Assembly: GCA_022824145.1 (NCBI GenBank)
Contig: JAJEAY010000252.1
Coordinates: forward strand, 1 to 37,999
DNA length: 37,999 bases
Direction: 5' to 3'
DNA from: Rhodobacter sp.
GTDB taxonomy: Bacteria; Pseudomonadota; Alphaproteobacteria; Rhodobacterales; Rhodobacteraceae
Shown: positions 10,003 through 18,557 of the stretch, in pieces
Layout of the letters: every line of letters begins with the position of its first letter
Numbering within the stretch: position 1 is the stretch's first letter
The notes under the pieces: model-generated
What the model was told of the DNA's origin: nothing
Seen by the model: the letters and a program-made list of their open reading frames with translations, nothing else
Database searches by the model: none
Position numbers and translations under genes: made by a program

Positions 10003-10494
10003 GTGTCGAAACGAATTCTCTCCGGCCTAAGGCTGGTGGAATCCATCATGGCGACAGCCGCATACGCGGCTGTCGCACTGCTTCTAATGGCCGATGTCAT
10101 CGGCCGGGAACTGCTGGGCACCTCATTGTTCGGAGCGCAGCAGATTGCCGTCTACGGCGCAATTCTGGCAGGCTTCCTCGGCCTTTCCCTCGCAACATCC
10201 GACAACAGCCACCTGCGCCCTGGATTCATGGATTTCGTGTTTCAACGTCATGAAAGGCGCATCAACCAGGTGGCGGACGGACTTTCGGCAGCGTTCTTTT
10301 TGGCGGCGGCCTTCATAGCCTGGACATTCGTAGCCATATCGATGGAGGCGGGCGACCGGGCGCCTGTACTATATTTCACTGTCTGGCCCCTGCAGCTCGT
10401 CATTCCCTATGCATTCGTCTCGACAAGCCTCAAGCATTTCATCTTTGCGCTTCGGCCGGATCTGAAGCCCGAGCCCCACGCCGGGGTCGGTTAG
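10003..10494 (+). CDS. dctQ: TRAP transporter small membrane subunit (DctQ type)
   Basis: 163-residue inner membrane protein with about four hydrophobic segments (near residues 15-35, 45-65, 90-110 and 120-145). The DctQ landmarks are VIGRELLGTSLFGAQQIAVY in the second segment and a WPLQLVIPYAF motif in the last. It starts with GTG at 10003, five bases after the dctP stop, and is followed 4 bases later by dctM. It forms the membrane complex with DctM. Confidence 0.88.
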   Translation: MSKRILSGLRLVESIMATAAYAAVALLLMADVIGRELLGTSLFGAQQIAVYGAILAGFLGLSLATSDNSHLRPGFMDFVFQRHERRINQVADGLSAAFFLAAAFIAWTFVAISMEAGDRAPVLYFTVWPLQLVIPYAFVSTSLKHFIFALRPDLKPEPHAGVG

Positions 10495-10498
10495 GCGG

Positions 10499-11758
10499 AT
10501 GGCGGCTGTCGTTCTGCTCCTGCTGGTGCTGACGGCGCTTGCGCTGCGCCAGAACATCATCGTGATCCTGCTTGGCGCGGCGGCTTACGTGCATCTGGTC
10601 TGGGGAGACGGGCGCCTTGAATACCTGGCCGAGGACATCTGGATCTCGCTGGACAATGCGCTGCTGCTGGCGATTCCGATGTTCCTCCTTGCAGGAAACG
10701 TAATGACACGCGGGTCGATCGCACAGCGGCTGATTGACCTTGCGGTATGTCTCACCCGACCCTTGCCTGGCGGATTGGCCGTCGCCACGATTCTGTCCTG
10801 CGCGATCTTCGCGGCCATCTCCGGATCCTCTCCGGTGACCCTCCTGGCGGTGGGAACGATCATGTTTCCTGCGCTTCTGCGAAACGGGTACCCAAAGCGG
10901 TTCGCTCTCGGCGCGCTCACTTCCGGTGGAACGCTTGGCATCATCATTCCCCCATCAATTCCATTGATCCTTTATGGAATCGTGACCGAGACCTCGATCG
11001 CGGACCTGTTCATCGCCGGAATCATTCCGGGATTGATGATCGCAACGGCGCTGGCCGGATATTCCTTTTGGGTAAACAGGAACATGCCATCCAGCCGCTT
11101 CGACATAAGGGAGTTTACGACTGCGGCAGCGCGTGGCGGCTGGTCGGCGCTGCTTCCGGTCATCCTGCTTGGCGGAATCTATTCCGGGTATTTCTCGGTG
11201 ACGGAAGCCGCTGCGGTAGCCTTGGTCTACGCACTGTTCGTGGAAATTTTCGTTCACCGCGAACTGCGCCTGATCGATTTCTATCATACGGCGGTCGACA
11301 CGGCCAAGCTCCTGGGAATGCTATTCCCGATTGTCGCGGTCGCCCTGTCGCTCAAGACCATCCTGACAATCGAGGAAATCCCGGACCAGCTCGCTCTGTG
11401 GATTTCGTCAATGACCGACAGCCGCATCGCATTTCTGCTCGCCATCAATCTGCTTCTTCTGATTGTCGGCTGTCTGTTTGACGTGATTTCGGCGATCCTG
11501 ATACTGGCTCCTCTGCTGATGGTTCCGGCGCTGGCTTACGGCATCGATCCCATTCATTTGGGGATCATCATGGCGATCAACCTCGAGATCGGGTTCCTTA
11601 CCCCACCCCTTGGCCTGAACCTGATTGTTGCGATGACGGCCTTCCGGGAGGGATTTCTGGACATATGCCGCGCCGTGCTCCCCTTTGTGGCCGTGATTTT
11701 TGCAGTCCTGATGGTGGTGACATTCGCCCCAGCGACGACTCTGTTCCTGCTTCGGTAG
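10499..11758 (+). CDS. dctM: TRAP transporter large permease (DctM type)
   Basis: 419-residue polytopic permease that couples sodium entry to solute import. Recognisable segments are AIPMFLLAGNVMTRG, GTLGIIIPPSIPLILYGIVT and NLEIGFLTPPLGLNLIVA, which form the re-entrant hairpin regions typical of DctM. It begins with ATG at 10499, 4 bases after dctQ, and ends the operon. Its 3' end is convergent with the broken antitoxin gene, whose detached tail lies immediately next to it. Confidence 0.93.
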   Translation: MAAVVLLLLVLTALALRQNIIVILLGAAAYVHLVWGDGRLEYLAEDIWISLDNALLLAIPMFLLAGNVMTRGSIAQRLIDLAVCLTRPLPGGLAVATILSCAIFAAISGSSPVTLLAVGTIMFPALLRNGYPKRFALGALTSGGTLGIIIPPSIPLILYGIVTETSIADLFIAGIIPGLMIATALAGYSFWVNRNMPSSRFDIREFTTAAARGGWSALLPVILLGGIYSGYFSVTEAAAVALVYALFVEIFVHRELRLIDFYHTAVDTAKLLGMLFPIVAVALSLKTILTIEEIPDQLALWISSMTDSRIAFLLAINLLLLIVGCLFDVISAILILAPLLMVPALAYGIDPIHLGIIMAINLEIGFLTPPLGLNLIVAMTAFREGFLDICRAVLPFVAVIFAVLMVVTFAPATTLFLLR

Positions 11759-11846
11759 CTCGCCCATACGTTGCCTGCCTTTTGATCGACCTGCGCAAGG
11801 CAGTCCAAAGCTCTTGATCGGGAGGCGTCGCGTCGCGCCATGTAAG
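11759..11846 (-). pseudogene. Detached 3' part of the interrupted antitoxin gene
   Basis: Read on the minus strand in the frame of the antitoxin, this stretch gives YMARRDASRSRALDCLAQVD followed by QKAGN. It continues the antitoxin directly after the residues LHAY encoded at about 13235-13250. Family members that I know end with a similar charged RDxxRxxALxxLAxLDQ helix. The frame then runs on without a stop into the antisense of dctM, so the natural end of the gene, and any toxin gene after it, are missing. Confidence 0.75.
11840..11846 (+). repeat. Direct repeat flanking the TnpB element (dctM side)
   Basis: ATGTAAG here matches ATGTAAG at 13231-13237. Deleting one copy plus everything between them restores the antitoxin frame. 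It is either a 6-7 base target duplication or, in an IS605-type reading, the target TTAC (minus strand) with the element ending in the same tetranucleotide. Confidence 0.7.
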
Positions 11847-11858
11847 GGGAATTATATA
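11847..11858 (+). repeat. End inverted repeat of the TnpB element (dctM side)
   Basis: GGGAATTATATA is the exact reverse complement of 13218-13229. Each copy lies immediately (within one base) inside the flanking ATGTAAG repeat. An exact AT-rich 12-base match placed at both edges of the element is unlikely by chance in this GC-rich sequence. Confidence 0.75.
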
Positions 11859-11869
11859 CGTAGGTAGCA

Positions 11870-13106
11870 TCATGCCGCCTCCGCATTGATTTCACGGGTC
11901 ACAGGGGTCGGCAACCCGAACGCCCCTCGCCGTGCAGACGCGCCAATCCCGGACGCCTCGTGTCTCCCGAAAAAGCCCGGAAAGGCTTTCTCAAGGATGT
12001 TCTTCGCCGCATTTGTGTCGGCATGTGCCGCGTGCCCGCAGGCAACGCAGATGAAATCGTCCCGAGTTCTGCGGTTCGCGGTCTCAACCGCGCCGCACTC
12101 GTGGCATGTTCGCGACGTGTAAGGAGCGGGAACGCTGACAACGCTCGCCGCCTTGTATTCCAGCATTCCTTGGAGCGCAGTCCACCCCGTGTTCAGGATG
12201 ACGCGGTTCAGTCCGGCCTTCTGCGGCACGTTGGTTCCGGGATCTTCGACCGTCCCTTTCGCCGTCCTCGTCATCCCCTTGACGTTCAGTTTCTCGACCA
12301 CGACCGTTCCCGCCTTGGCGGCGAGTTCCTTGCTCGCATGGTGATGCCAATTGTGCCGCCTGTTCGCGATCTTGCGGCGAACCCTTGCGACCTGGTTCTT
12401 CGCCTTCTCGCGCCTCTTGCTGCCTTTCCGGCGTTTCGACATGCGGCGCTGCAGCCGTTGGGCCTTGGCGTCCAGCAACGCCATGTCCGGCATGACATGG
12501 ATTTCCCCGTCGCTGTCGGCCACCTGCCCTGCATTGCGGTCCAGGCCGACGATGTGGCCATTGTCTGCCGGTTCTTCAACCTACGGCGTAGCAGACGATG
12601 GCCTGCCACTTGCCCGCATGACGCTTCAGGACTGCGGAGACGGGCTTTCCATCGGGATACGGGTTCCCGCCCTTGCGGCGGACCGCGAGTGCGCCAAAGC
12701 CAGGAATGTGCAGCGTTCCGTCGCGCACCTTCACCTGTTCCGCTATGCCGATACTGTTGAAGAACACCCTGCCCCTGAACTCGGGGAAGCCCGGTTTCCG
12801 CCCCGATTCCATACGGCGAAAGAAGTGCTGGAACGCGCCGTCAAGCCGCTTGAGCGTCCCGCGCTGCACCTGAACCGGGCATTCGGCCATTTCAGGGATG
12901 TCGCGTCGGCATTCCGTCAGACCCTTGCATTGGTCAAAGTATGTCCGGCCCTTTCCGGTCTTTCGGTAGAAGTCGATCCGTTCTTCAAGAGCGGCGTTGT
13001 AAAGCTGGCGCTGCGCTTTCAGCGTCATTTCGAGCCACCGCCAGTTTTCGCGGGTCTGCGGCAGAAGCCGATAGACAACCTGCCTGTGAGTCTTGATAAT
13101 GGCCAT
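11870..13106 (-). pseudogene. tnpB: TnpB RNA-guided nuclease of IS200/IS605/IS1341 type, one frameshift
   Basis: TnpB is an RNA-guided DNA nuclease related to Cas12. The gene starts at ATG 13106 (AGGAG 6 bases upstream) and is open to a TGA at 12576-12578; the rest continues in another frame to 11870. Removing one base of the C pair at 12580-12581 restores a 411-residue protein across the RuvC-I motif. In that frame the catalytic residues are intact: Asp189 in GLDRNAGQ, Glu271 in VVVEKLNVKGM, Asp363 in HADTNAAKNIL, and the zinc ribbon has Cys334, 337, 353 and 356 (SRTCHECG, FICVACG). A basic arginine-rich helix (RRMSKRRKGSKRREK) precedes RuvC-II. Either recent inactivation, a sequencing error, or recoding could explain the shift; recent inactivation is the simplest. 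Confidence 0.9.
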
Positions 13107-13136
13107 GTGGTCGCTCCTGCGTGAGCGTTTGGGGAC

Positions 13137-13155
13137 AGGGTGTGTTCAGCACCCT
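13137..13155. repeat. Subterminal hairpin in the left end of the TnpB element
   Basis: AGGGTG (13137-13142) and CACCCT (13150-13155) form a 6-base stem with a 7-base loop, about 30 bases upstream of tnpB. IS605-type ends carry such hairpins for TnpA recognition, but this one is far from the element edge, so its role is open. Confidence 0.35.
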
Positions 13156-13217
13156 CCCACACGCCATAGCATAAAGGAACGAAACAGCAACACTTTTCTG
13201 ACCAGTCGCTAGTCAAC

Positions 13218-13229
13218 TATATAATTCCC
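13218..13229 (-). repeat. End inverted repeat of the TnpB element (antitoxin side)
   Basis: TATATAATTCCC, exact reverse complement of 11847-11858, one base inside the flanking ATGTAAG. It supplies the last codons of the truncated antitoxin. Confidence 0.75.
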
Positions 13230-13230
13230 A

Positions 13231-13237
13231 ATGTAAG
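13231..13237 (+). repeat. Direct repeat flanking the TnpB element (antitoxin side)
   Basis: ATGTAAG, the partner of 11840-11846. On the minus strand it reads CTTACAT, which includes TTAC, a target tetranucleotide known from IS608. Confidence 0.7.
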
Positions 13238-13651
13238 CATGAAGATCATCGGCTCGGATACGGCGGTGCCGACCGATCTTCGCGAACGGAATTTTGCCTT
13301 CTTCCAACAGCTTCACCAGAAACGGGCGAGACACGTTCAAAACGTCAGCAGCCTGCTGCGTCGTCAGTTGCTCGGTGACGGGAATCAAGAAAAAGCCACG
13401 CCTGCTCGAGATGAGACTCAACACGTCCAGCAAAGATTTTGTCAGCGCAGGCGCCAGACCCACGGTTTGGACCTCTCCTTCTTCCAGAGCAAACGAAAGC
13501 TTCGTTGATCCATCTTCCTCGACTTGGGAAGCGACGATCGATTCGATCTGTCTGGCACTCTTGATCTCGTCCTCGCTGGGCAAACGATCCAAAAACGCTC
13601 CTTTCCCTCGGGCACTCATCCTATTGCTCCGTCTCTCTCTTCTGCGGCTTT

Positions 13652-13679
13652 GGTATAGAGCGTCCCTTATTCGAATCAA
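13652..13679 (-). promoter_or_regulatory. Candidate promoter of the antitoxin gene
   Basis: On the minus strand TTGATT and TATACC are spaced by 16 bases, ending about 33 bases before the ATG at 13619. Several CGAA/TTCG motifs at 13670-13702 could form an operator for autoregulation. The rest of the interval to 13880 has no gene. Confidence 0.45.
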
Positions 13680-13880
13680 TCGAAATATTCGCATTTATCG
13701 AAAAGCCGTACAACGAACTGAAGACCGGACCGGGAATATGAAGTCCAGAAACTATGTTCGTCTCGCCGTTGAACGGGATCCTCTGCGACTCCGGCGGTTT
13801 CGACCGTGGCAAAAACGTTTGCTCAAGGAAAATCCTGCGACATGCGGCTGGCTGGCTGGATCCCCGTAGAGACCTCGCCG

Positions 13881-14855
13881 TCAATCCCTGATCGCCGCTT
13901 CCCGGGATTTTGCCATGACGCAGAGAAGTTCAAACATGATCGACACGCCTAGAAAGGCAGTGCCGCCCGATGGATCAAATGGAGGAGACACCTCGACAAG
14001 ATCGGCGCCCACGATGTCCAGTCCATCCAGAAGCCGGGCCACCAGCAGCGCCTCGAACGAGTTCGGTCCCCCCACTTCCGGAGTTCCTGTTCCAGGCGCG
14101 AACGACGGATCCACGAAATCAATGTCGTAGCTTACGTAGGTCGGTTCGTCGCCTGCGATTTCCCGCGCTTCCGCCATAACGTCTTCCGGCCCGCGCGAGA
14201 AGTATTCCTCGATGGGAATCACCCTGATCCCCACCGACTTCGCGAAGTCCCTGTCCTCCATGTCGTAAGCCGTTCCGCGGATTCCGATCTGAACCACCCG
14301 CTTTGGATCAAGAAGACCTTCCTCCACCGCCCGCCGGAACGGCGTGCCATGGGTATATTTCGTCCCGCCGAAATATGAGTGAAACAGGTCAGTGTGACTG
14401 TCGAAATGCACCATTCCCAAGGGACGGCGTCTGGCAAGCGAGCGCAGCACCGGCAGGCTGAGGAGATGGTCTCCACCCGCTGTCAGCGGCCGGATGTCCG
14501 CTTCCGTAACCTGATCATAGAACGACGTGATCCGGTCCATCGAATCCGGGATGTCTGCCGGATTCGGCCCGACATCGCCGAGATCCGCGCAATTGGCAGC
14601 CTCGTAAGGTCGGACTCCCGTCGCCGCGTTTTCTGCCCGAATCATCGTGGACAGGTCACGAAGCTGTCTTGGTCCATGCCTTGGTCCCGGCCGGTTTGTC
14701 GTACCGCTGTCCCATGGAATACCGATCAGCCCGATATCAACGTCCCGGATTCTGACATCGCTCAAGCCGATATGCGGCAGCCGCATGAATGTTGGAATCC
14801 CCGCGAATCGCGGCAGATCCATACCGGATACCGGCTGAAAGAAATCGTCACTCAT
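13881..14855 (-). CDS. Ureohydrolase family protein (agmatinase / guanidino-acid hydrolase)
   Basis: 324-residue member of the arginase/agmatinase family, which releases urea from guanidino compounds using two manganese ions. The metal motifs are complete: GGDH, then DSHTD in GMVHFDSHTDLF (D-x-H-x-D), and SYDIDFVDPSFAPGTG (D-x-D-x-x-D). The stretch YTHGTPFRRAVEEGLLD is typical of the agmatinase, guanidinobutyrase and guanidinopropionase branch and not of arginase. It stands alone between the antitoxin remnant and mutL, both on the same strand. The exact guanidino substrate cannot be fixed from sequence, so speB is not assigned. Confidence 0.88.
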   Translation of the reverse strand: MSDDFFQPVSGMDLPRFAGIPTFMRLPHIGLSDVRIRDVDIGLIGIPWDSGTTNRPGPRHGPRQLRDLSTMIRAENAATGVRPYEAANCADLGDVGPNPADIPDSMDRITSFYDQVTEADIRPLTAGGDHLLSLPVLRSLARRRPLGMVHFDSHTDLFHSYFGGTKYTHGTPFRRAVEEGLLDPKRVVQIGIRGTAYDMEDRDFAKSVGIRVIPIEEYFSRGPEDVMAEAREIAGDEPTYVSYDIDFVDPSFAPGTGTPEVGGPNSFEALLVARLLDGLDIVGADLVEVSPPFDPSGGTAFLGVSIMFELLCVMAKSREAAIRD

Positions 14856-15093
14856 TGCTGACCCTCCCTGTCACGACACTGTCATGAATGACCTGACCGC
14901 CGCCAAGCCGTTCGAACGCGCCACCCGAACAAGCGAGCATTCCCTTGCCACTCTCATGTCAGCGCATAGATCCGAATCCAATCTGGGCAGAACCGCCTGC
15001 ATCGCCGCTCACCCGGAAATGGATCACGGAGGACATGTGCGCAGCCATCTCAGCGATAGCGGCTGAGGTCCGGCACACCTTTATCGTGGAGTC

Positions 15094-15126
15094 TCCAGGA
15101 TTCGGAACGAACAGCGGAATCCTGGA
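15094..15126. terminator. Strong inverted repeat just after mutL
   Basis: TCCAGGATTC at 15094-15103 and GAATCCTGGA at 15117-15126 form a perfect 10-base stem with a 13-base loop, 14 bases beyond the mutL stop. No T-run follows on either strand, so it may end or protect the mutL transcript without being a classical terminator. The rest of 14856-15140 shows no gene. Confidence 0.5.
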
Positions 15127-15140
15127 TGAGTCCCTTGAGA

Positions 15141-16976
15141 TCATGTTCTTCCAAACAGCCGCTCGATGTCTTTCAGTTTCAGTTCCACATAGGTGGGTCG
15201 GCCATGATTGCATTGGCCGGAATGAGGAGTCGCCTCCATTTCGCGCAGGAGCGCGTTCATTTCCTCCGCACCCATTCGGCGGCCGGAGCGCAAAGAACCA
15301 TGGCAGGCCATGCGCGACAGAACCGCATCGATACGTTCCTTGACTGCAGTGCTGTCGCCAAGGTCGCGCAGTTCGTCCAGCACGTCTTGAAGCATCGCCG
15401 CAGCATCCGTTGTGCCGAGTATGGCCGGTGTCTCTCTCACGGCCAGTGCGTTTCCTCCGAATCTCTCGATCACCAAGCCCAGCCGAGCCAGGTCGTCTGC
15501 CACTTCCAGAAGCAGAGATGCATTCTCTTCGGACATTTCGACGATTTCAGGGATCAGAAGTGCCTGTGAAGCCACACGCTGCCCAGCCATCTGTCCCTTC
15601 AGTTTCTCGTATACCAACCGCTCATGGGCAGCGTGCTGGTCGACGATCACCAATCCGTCGCCGGTTTGGGCAATGATATAGTTTTCGTGTATCTGGGCCC
15701 GCGCCGCGCCCAGTGGATTGGAAGATGCCTCGTCAACCGCCGCCGGTTCCACCTCCTCGATGCGACCGGATACAGTGACTGATTCTTCGAACAGAGGGTC
15801 GGACCGTTCCTGCCGCCGAGGAAACGCGGGCCTCGGCGACATGTCCATTTGGTAGACCCGGGCACGGCCTTCGGATGCAGGCCGAATCGCCTCCAGTGTT
15901 GCATCCGCCACCGTGGTTGAAGCGCGGTGCCCTGCATCCGTCAGCGCACTGCGCAGTCCCGATACGATCAGCGATCGTGCGGAAGCCGGGTTTCTGAATC
16001 TCACCTCAGCTTTGGAAGGATGCACGTTCACGTCAACCATCTGCGGATTGCAGTCGATGAACAACGCCGCCACCGGATGCCGGTCACGGCTGAGGAAATC
16101 GGAGTAAGCGGCCCGGAGAGCGCCGAACAGAGTCCGGTCCAGAACAGGCCGTCCGTTAACGAAGAAATACTGGGAGACCGCCCGTCCGCGGGAATACGTG
16201 GGCAGCGCCGCAAAGCCCGTCAGGCGCAGCCCTTCACGGGAGAAGTCAACTGGCACCGCGTTGTCGGTGAAGTCCGGCCCCAGAATGCATGCCAGCCGAC
16301 CGCGAAGCGAGTTGGTGAAGTCCCCGGTTTCAGGGTCGGTGCGCAGAACCAGCCTGCCCTCTCCACCCCGTGAAACGTCACGCAGGGTAAATCCCACCTG
16401 CGGTTCGGCCATCGCAAGGCGCTTGACTACATCAAGGATGGCCTGACCCTCAGCCCGGTCCGAGCGAAGGAATTTCAGCCTCGCCGGCGTTGCGAAGAAC
16501 AGATCCCGCAATTCAACCACAGTTCCGCCGTTCAGGGCTGCCGGAATCGGGTCATCCTGCCGACCGCCGGTTACCGAAATCCTGGCGCCACCCTCGCCTT
16601 CCACCCGTGACGTGATGCTCAGCCGTCCAACGGCGCCAAGCGACGGCAGCGCCTCGCCCCGGAACCCGAACGTATGTATGTTCAGGAGGTCACTGCCGTC
16701 GATCTTGGAAGTCGCATGGCGGGACAGCGCCAGCGGCAGATCCAACGAAGCAATGCCATAGCCGTCATCCACAACCCGGATGAGGGTCTTTCCGCCATCC
16801 GCATACTGAACGTTTATCCGGCGAGAACCCGCATCAAGCGCGTTTTCGACGAGTTCCTTGACCGCGGAGGCCGGGCGTTCGACCACTTCGCCCGCCGCGA
16901 TTCGGTTGATCACGGATTCGCCGAGCTGGCGAATGACCGGGCGACTGTCGTCTATTTTGTCGTACGTTGCTTGCAT
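15141..16976 (-). CDS. mutL: DNA mismatch repair protein MutL (endonuclease type)
   Basis: Mismatch-repair mediator that links MutS to strand incision. The GHKL ATPase domain is at the N-terminus: [20 protein letters not shown] with the catalytic Glu and Asn, VDDGYGI, and [10 protein letters not shown]. The C-terminal domain has the metal-binding endonuclease motif [12 protein letters not shown] and the matching CNHGRP near the end, so this MutL should nick DNA itself, as expected where MutH is absent. ATG 16976 gives 611 residues; the open frame begins 14 codons earlier but those residues are unconserved, and neither start has a strong Shine-Dalgarno. The 267 bases upstream, to the peptidase gene, hold no gene. 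Confidence 0.96.
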   Translation of the reverse strand: MQATYDKIDDSRPVIRQLGESVINRIAAGEVVERPASAVKELVENALDAGSRRINVQYADGGKTLIRVVDDGYGIASLDLPLALSRHATSKIDGSDLLNIHTFGFRGEALPSLGAVGRLSITSRVEGEGGARISVTGGRQDDPIPAALNGGTVVELRDLFFATPARLKFLRSDRAEGQAILDVVKRLAMAEPQVGFTLRDVSRGGEGRLVLRTDPETGDFTNSLRGRLACILGPDFTDNAVPVDFSREGLRLTGFAALPTYSRGRAVSQYFFVNGRPVLDRTLFGALRAAYSDFLSRDRHPVAALFIDCNPQMVDVNVHPSKAEVRFRNPASARSLIVSGLRSALTDAGHRASTTVADATLEAIRPASEGRARVYQMDMSPRPAFPRRQERSDPLFEESVTVSGRIEEVEPAAVDEASSNPLGAARAQIHENYIIAQTGDGLVIVDQHAAHERLVYEKLKGQMAGQRVASQALLIPEIVEMSEENASLLLEVADDLARLGLVIERFGGNALAVRETPAILGTTDAAAMLQDVLDELRDLGDSTAVKERIDAVLSRMACHGSLRSGRRMGAEEMNALLREMEATPHSGQCNHGRPTYVELKLKDIERLFGRT

Positions 16977-17243
16977 GTTACTATCACTAGCATAGCCGGA
17001 CCTGTGGTTCCAGACCAAAGGTCAATGAATTCGGCATGGTTCAGCCCGCCTGAGGCCCTACCGACTCAACTGCGCCATCGTGATTCTGGATTGCCAAAGG
17101 CAGCCACTGCCGCACAGATCCCGCAGTGCCGGTCATGAACGGCGAAAGACCGATTTCAGCTTGCCTCGTCGACGCTGCGCAACATGCAAAGGGAGGTGGA
17201 AACCACTGTTTCTGCGTAACGGACTCTCCGGCGAAGCCTGCGG

Positions 17244-18557
17244 TCAGTAGCTCGGTTCGATGCCCTCGGGTTGACCAACCACCACGAATGTAAGCCGGTC
17301 GGGATCAAGAAGCCGGGCCGCGACCCGTTTGATGTCATCTCCCGTAACAGCCCGGACGTTGTCATTGCGGGTCGCGATGTAATCCAAGGGCAATCCCGAG
17401 ATCTGCATTCCCAACAGGATACCCGCGATTCGCCCGTTGCCATCAAACCGCAGCGGATAGGCGCCGGTGAGGAACGTCTTCGCCGCTTCAAGCTCTTCAT
17501 CAGTCACGCCTTCAGAGGCGATACGGACCCACTCATCCCGGACTACATCGATCGCCTCCGCGATTCGGTCATTGGCAGAGGCCACATAGCCAATCATCAG
17601 GTCGGCGGAATCCTTGTCAACGAGGTAGGTGGAGACACCGTAGGTCAGTCCGCGCTTCCGGCGCACTTCCTGCATGAGCCGACTGTTGAAGTCACTTCCA
17701 CCCAGAACTGTATTGAGCACAAACGCAGCGAAGAAATCGGGATCATCGCGGGAGATTCCGCGATGCCCAAACAGTGCCACCGACTGCGGAACATCGTAGG
17801 GAACAATGTCGACACCGCCTTCGAAAACAGGCTCGACCGGAACAGGATCCGCCGCGCCGGAATCCGGCAGGCCGCCAAGGAGAGTGTCGAGCAGGGAACC
17901 CAGTTCCTCGGCGGTGATATCTCCGACCGCGCCTACATGGACCCGGTTCCGGACCAGAACGCTCCGATGCGCCGCCACGATATCGTTACGGGTCAGGGCT
18001 GACACGCTTTCCTTAGTTCCTTCCAGCGACGAGCCATAGGGATGCTCTCCGAATGCAAGTTCGTTGAACCGTCTGCCCGCGATACTGTCCGGATCCTCCA
18101 GATCGGACCGGATAACGGAAAGCACCTGACCGCGTACGCGTTCGATCGCATCTTCGTCAAAACGTGGCTCGACAAGCGCCGACCTCAGCAGCGCCACCGC
18201 TTCGTCACGGTTTTCGGTCAGAAAACGGGCCGATACCGAAAGCGAGTCATCATAGACACCGAATCCGAATCCCGCAGCCAACGCCTCCTGGGCGGCAGCG
18301 AATTCCTGGGCGTCAAGCTCGCCGGCACCTTCTTCGATCAGTCCCGTCATCAAGTGGATAGCGCCTCGCTTGCCCGGCGCGTCAAGCGAAGCGCCGCCGG
18401 TGAACGAAATCTCCAGCGCCACGAAGGGAATCGAATGCTCTTCAACAAGCCAGGCTGCAATCCCTCCAGGAGAGGTGACTTCCTGAATATCGACTGCGGC
18501 ACGTACCGGAGCGGCCAGGGCAAATGTGGCGAGCAGAGCCAGAACGGTTCGTTTCAT
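17244..18557 (-). CDS. M16 family peptidase-like protein, lacking the zinc site
   Basis: 437-residue pitrilysin-fold protein with a signal peptide (MKRTVLALLATFALAAPVRA). At the position where active members have H-x-x-E-H this one reads GAIHLMTGLIEEGAG, so the zinc ligands are missing. The later GLTYGVSTYL region, which forms the substrate pocket (R/Y pair) in M16 partners, is kept. It overlaps the preceding peptidase gene by 4 bases (ATGA at 18554-18557). By analogy with mitochondrial processing peptidase alpha and other paired M16B proteins it is probably the non-catalytic partner of the upstream gene product, acting in the periplasm. Confidence 0.9.
   Translation of the reverse strand: MKRTVLALLATFALAAPVRAAVDIQEVTSPGGIAAWLVEEHSIPFVALEISFTGGASLDAPGKRGAIHLMTGLIEEGAGELDAQEFAAAQEALAAGFGFGVYDDSLSVSARFLTENRDEAVALLRSALVEPRFDEDAIERVRGQVLSVIRSDLEDPDSIAGRRFNELAFGEHPYGSSLEGTKESVSALTRNDIVAAHRSVLVRNRVHVGAVGDITAEELGSLLDTLLGGLPDSGAADPVPVEPVFEGGVDIVPYDVPQSVALFGHRGISRDDPDFFAAFVLNTVLGGSDFNSRLMQEVRRKRGLTYGVSTYLVDKDSADLMIGYVASANDRIAEAIDVVRDEWVRIASEGVTDEELEAAKTFLTGAYPLRFDGNGRIAGILLGMQISGLPLDYIATRNDNVRAVTGDDIKRVAARLLDPDRLTFVVVGQPEGIEPSY

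Larger units (their letters stand above)
11847..13230 (-). mobile_element. TnpB-only insertion element inside an antitoxin gene
   Basis: 1384-base element containing one frameshifted tnpB and no tnpA or other transposase. Its limits come from rebuilding the empty site: ATGTAAG flanks both sides, and joining the flanks restores the antitoxin frame LHAY-MARRDASRS. Just inside the flanks is a 12-base inverted repeat. Such repeats and a 6-7 base duplication are not typical of IS200/IS605 elements, which usually have neither; an alternative is an IS605-type insertion 3' of TTAC with TTAC also at the right end. A small hairpin (AGGGTG/CACCCT, 13137-13155) lies in the left end. The region beyond the tnpB stop (11847-11869) and the 3' end of tnpB would hold the guide-RNA scaffold. 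Confidence 0.8.
13209..13619 (-). pseudogene. Excisionase-type HTH antitoxin, interrupted by the TnpB element
   Basis: The open frame encodes 136 residues from ATG 13619 (GGAG upstream). The C-terminal half is an excisionase/MerR-like helix-turn-helix: LTTQQAADVLNVSRPFLVKL, then EEGKIPFAKIGRHRRIRADDLHAY. This matches the antitoxin family usually paired with PIN-domain toxins. After LHAY come six residues (IGNYIVD region) and a stop that belong to the inserted element; the original tail is at 11759-11846. No PIN toxin is present downstream. The truncated protein may still bind DNA. Family pairing is from general knowledge; the interruption is seen directly. Confidence 0.82.
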
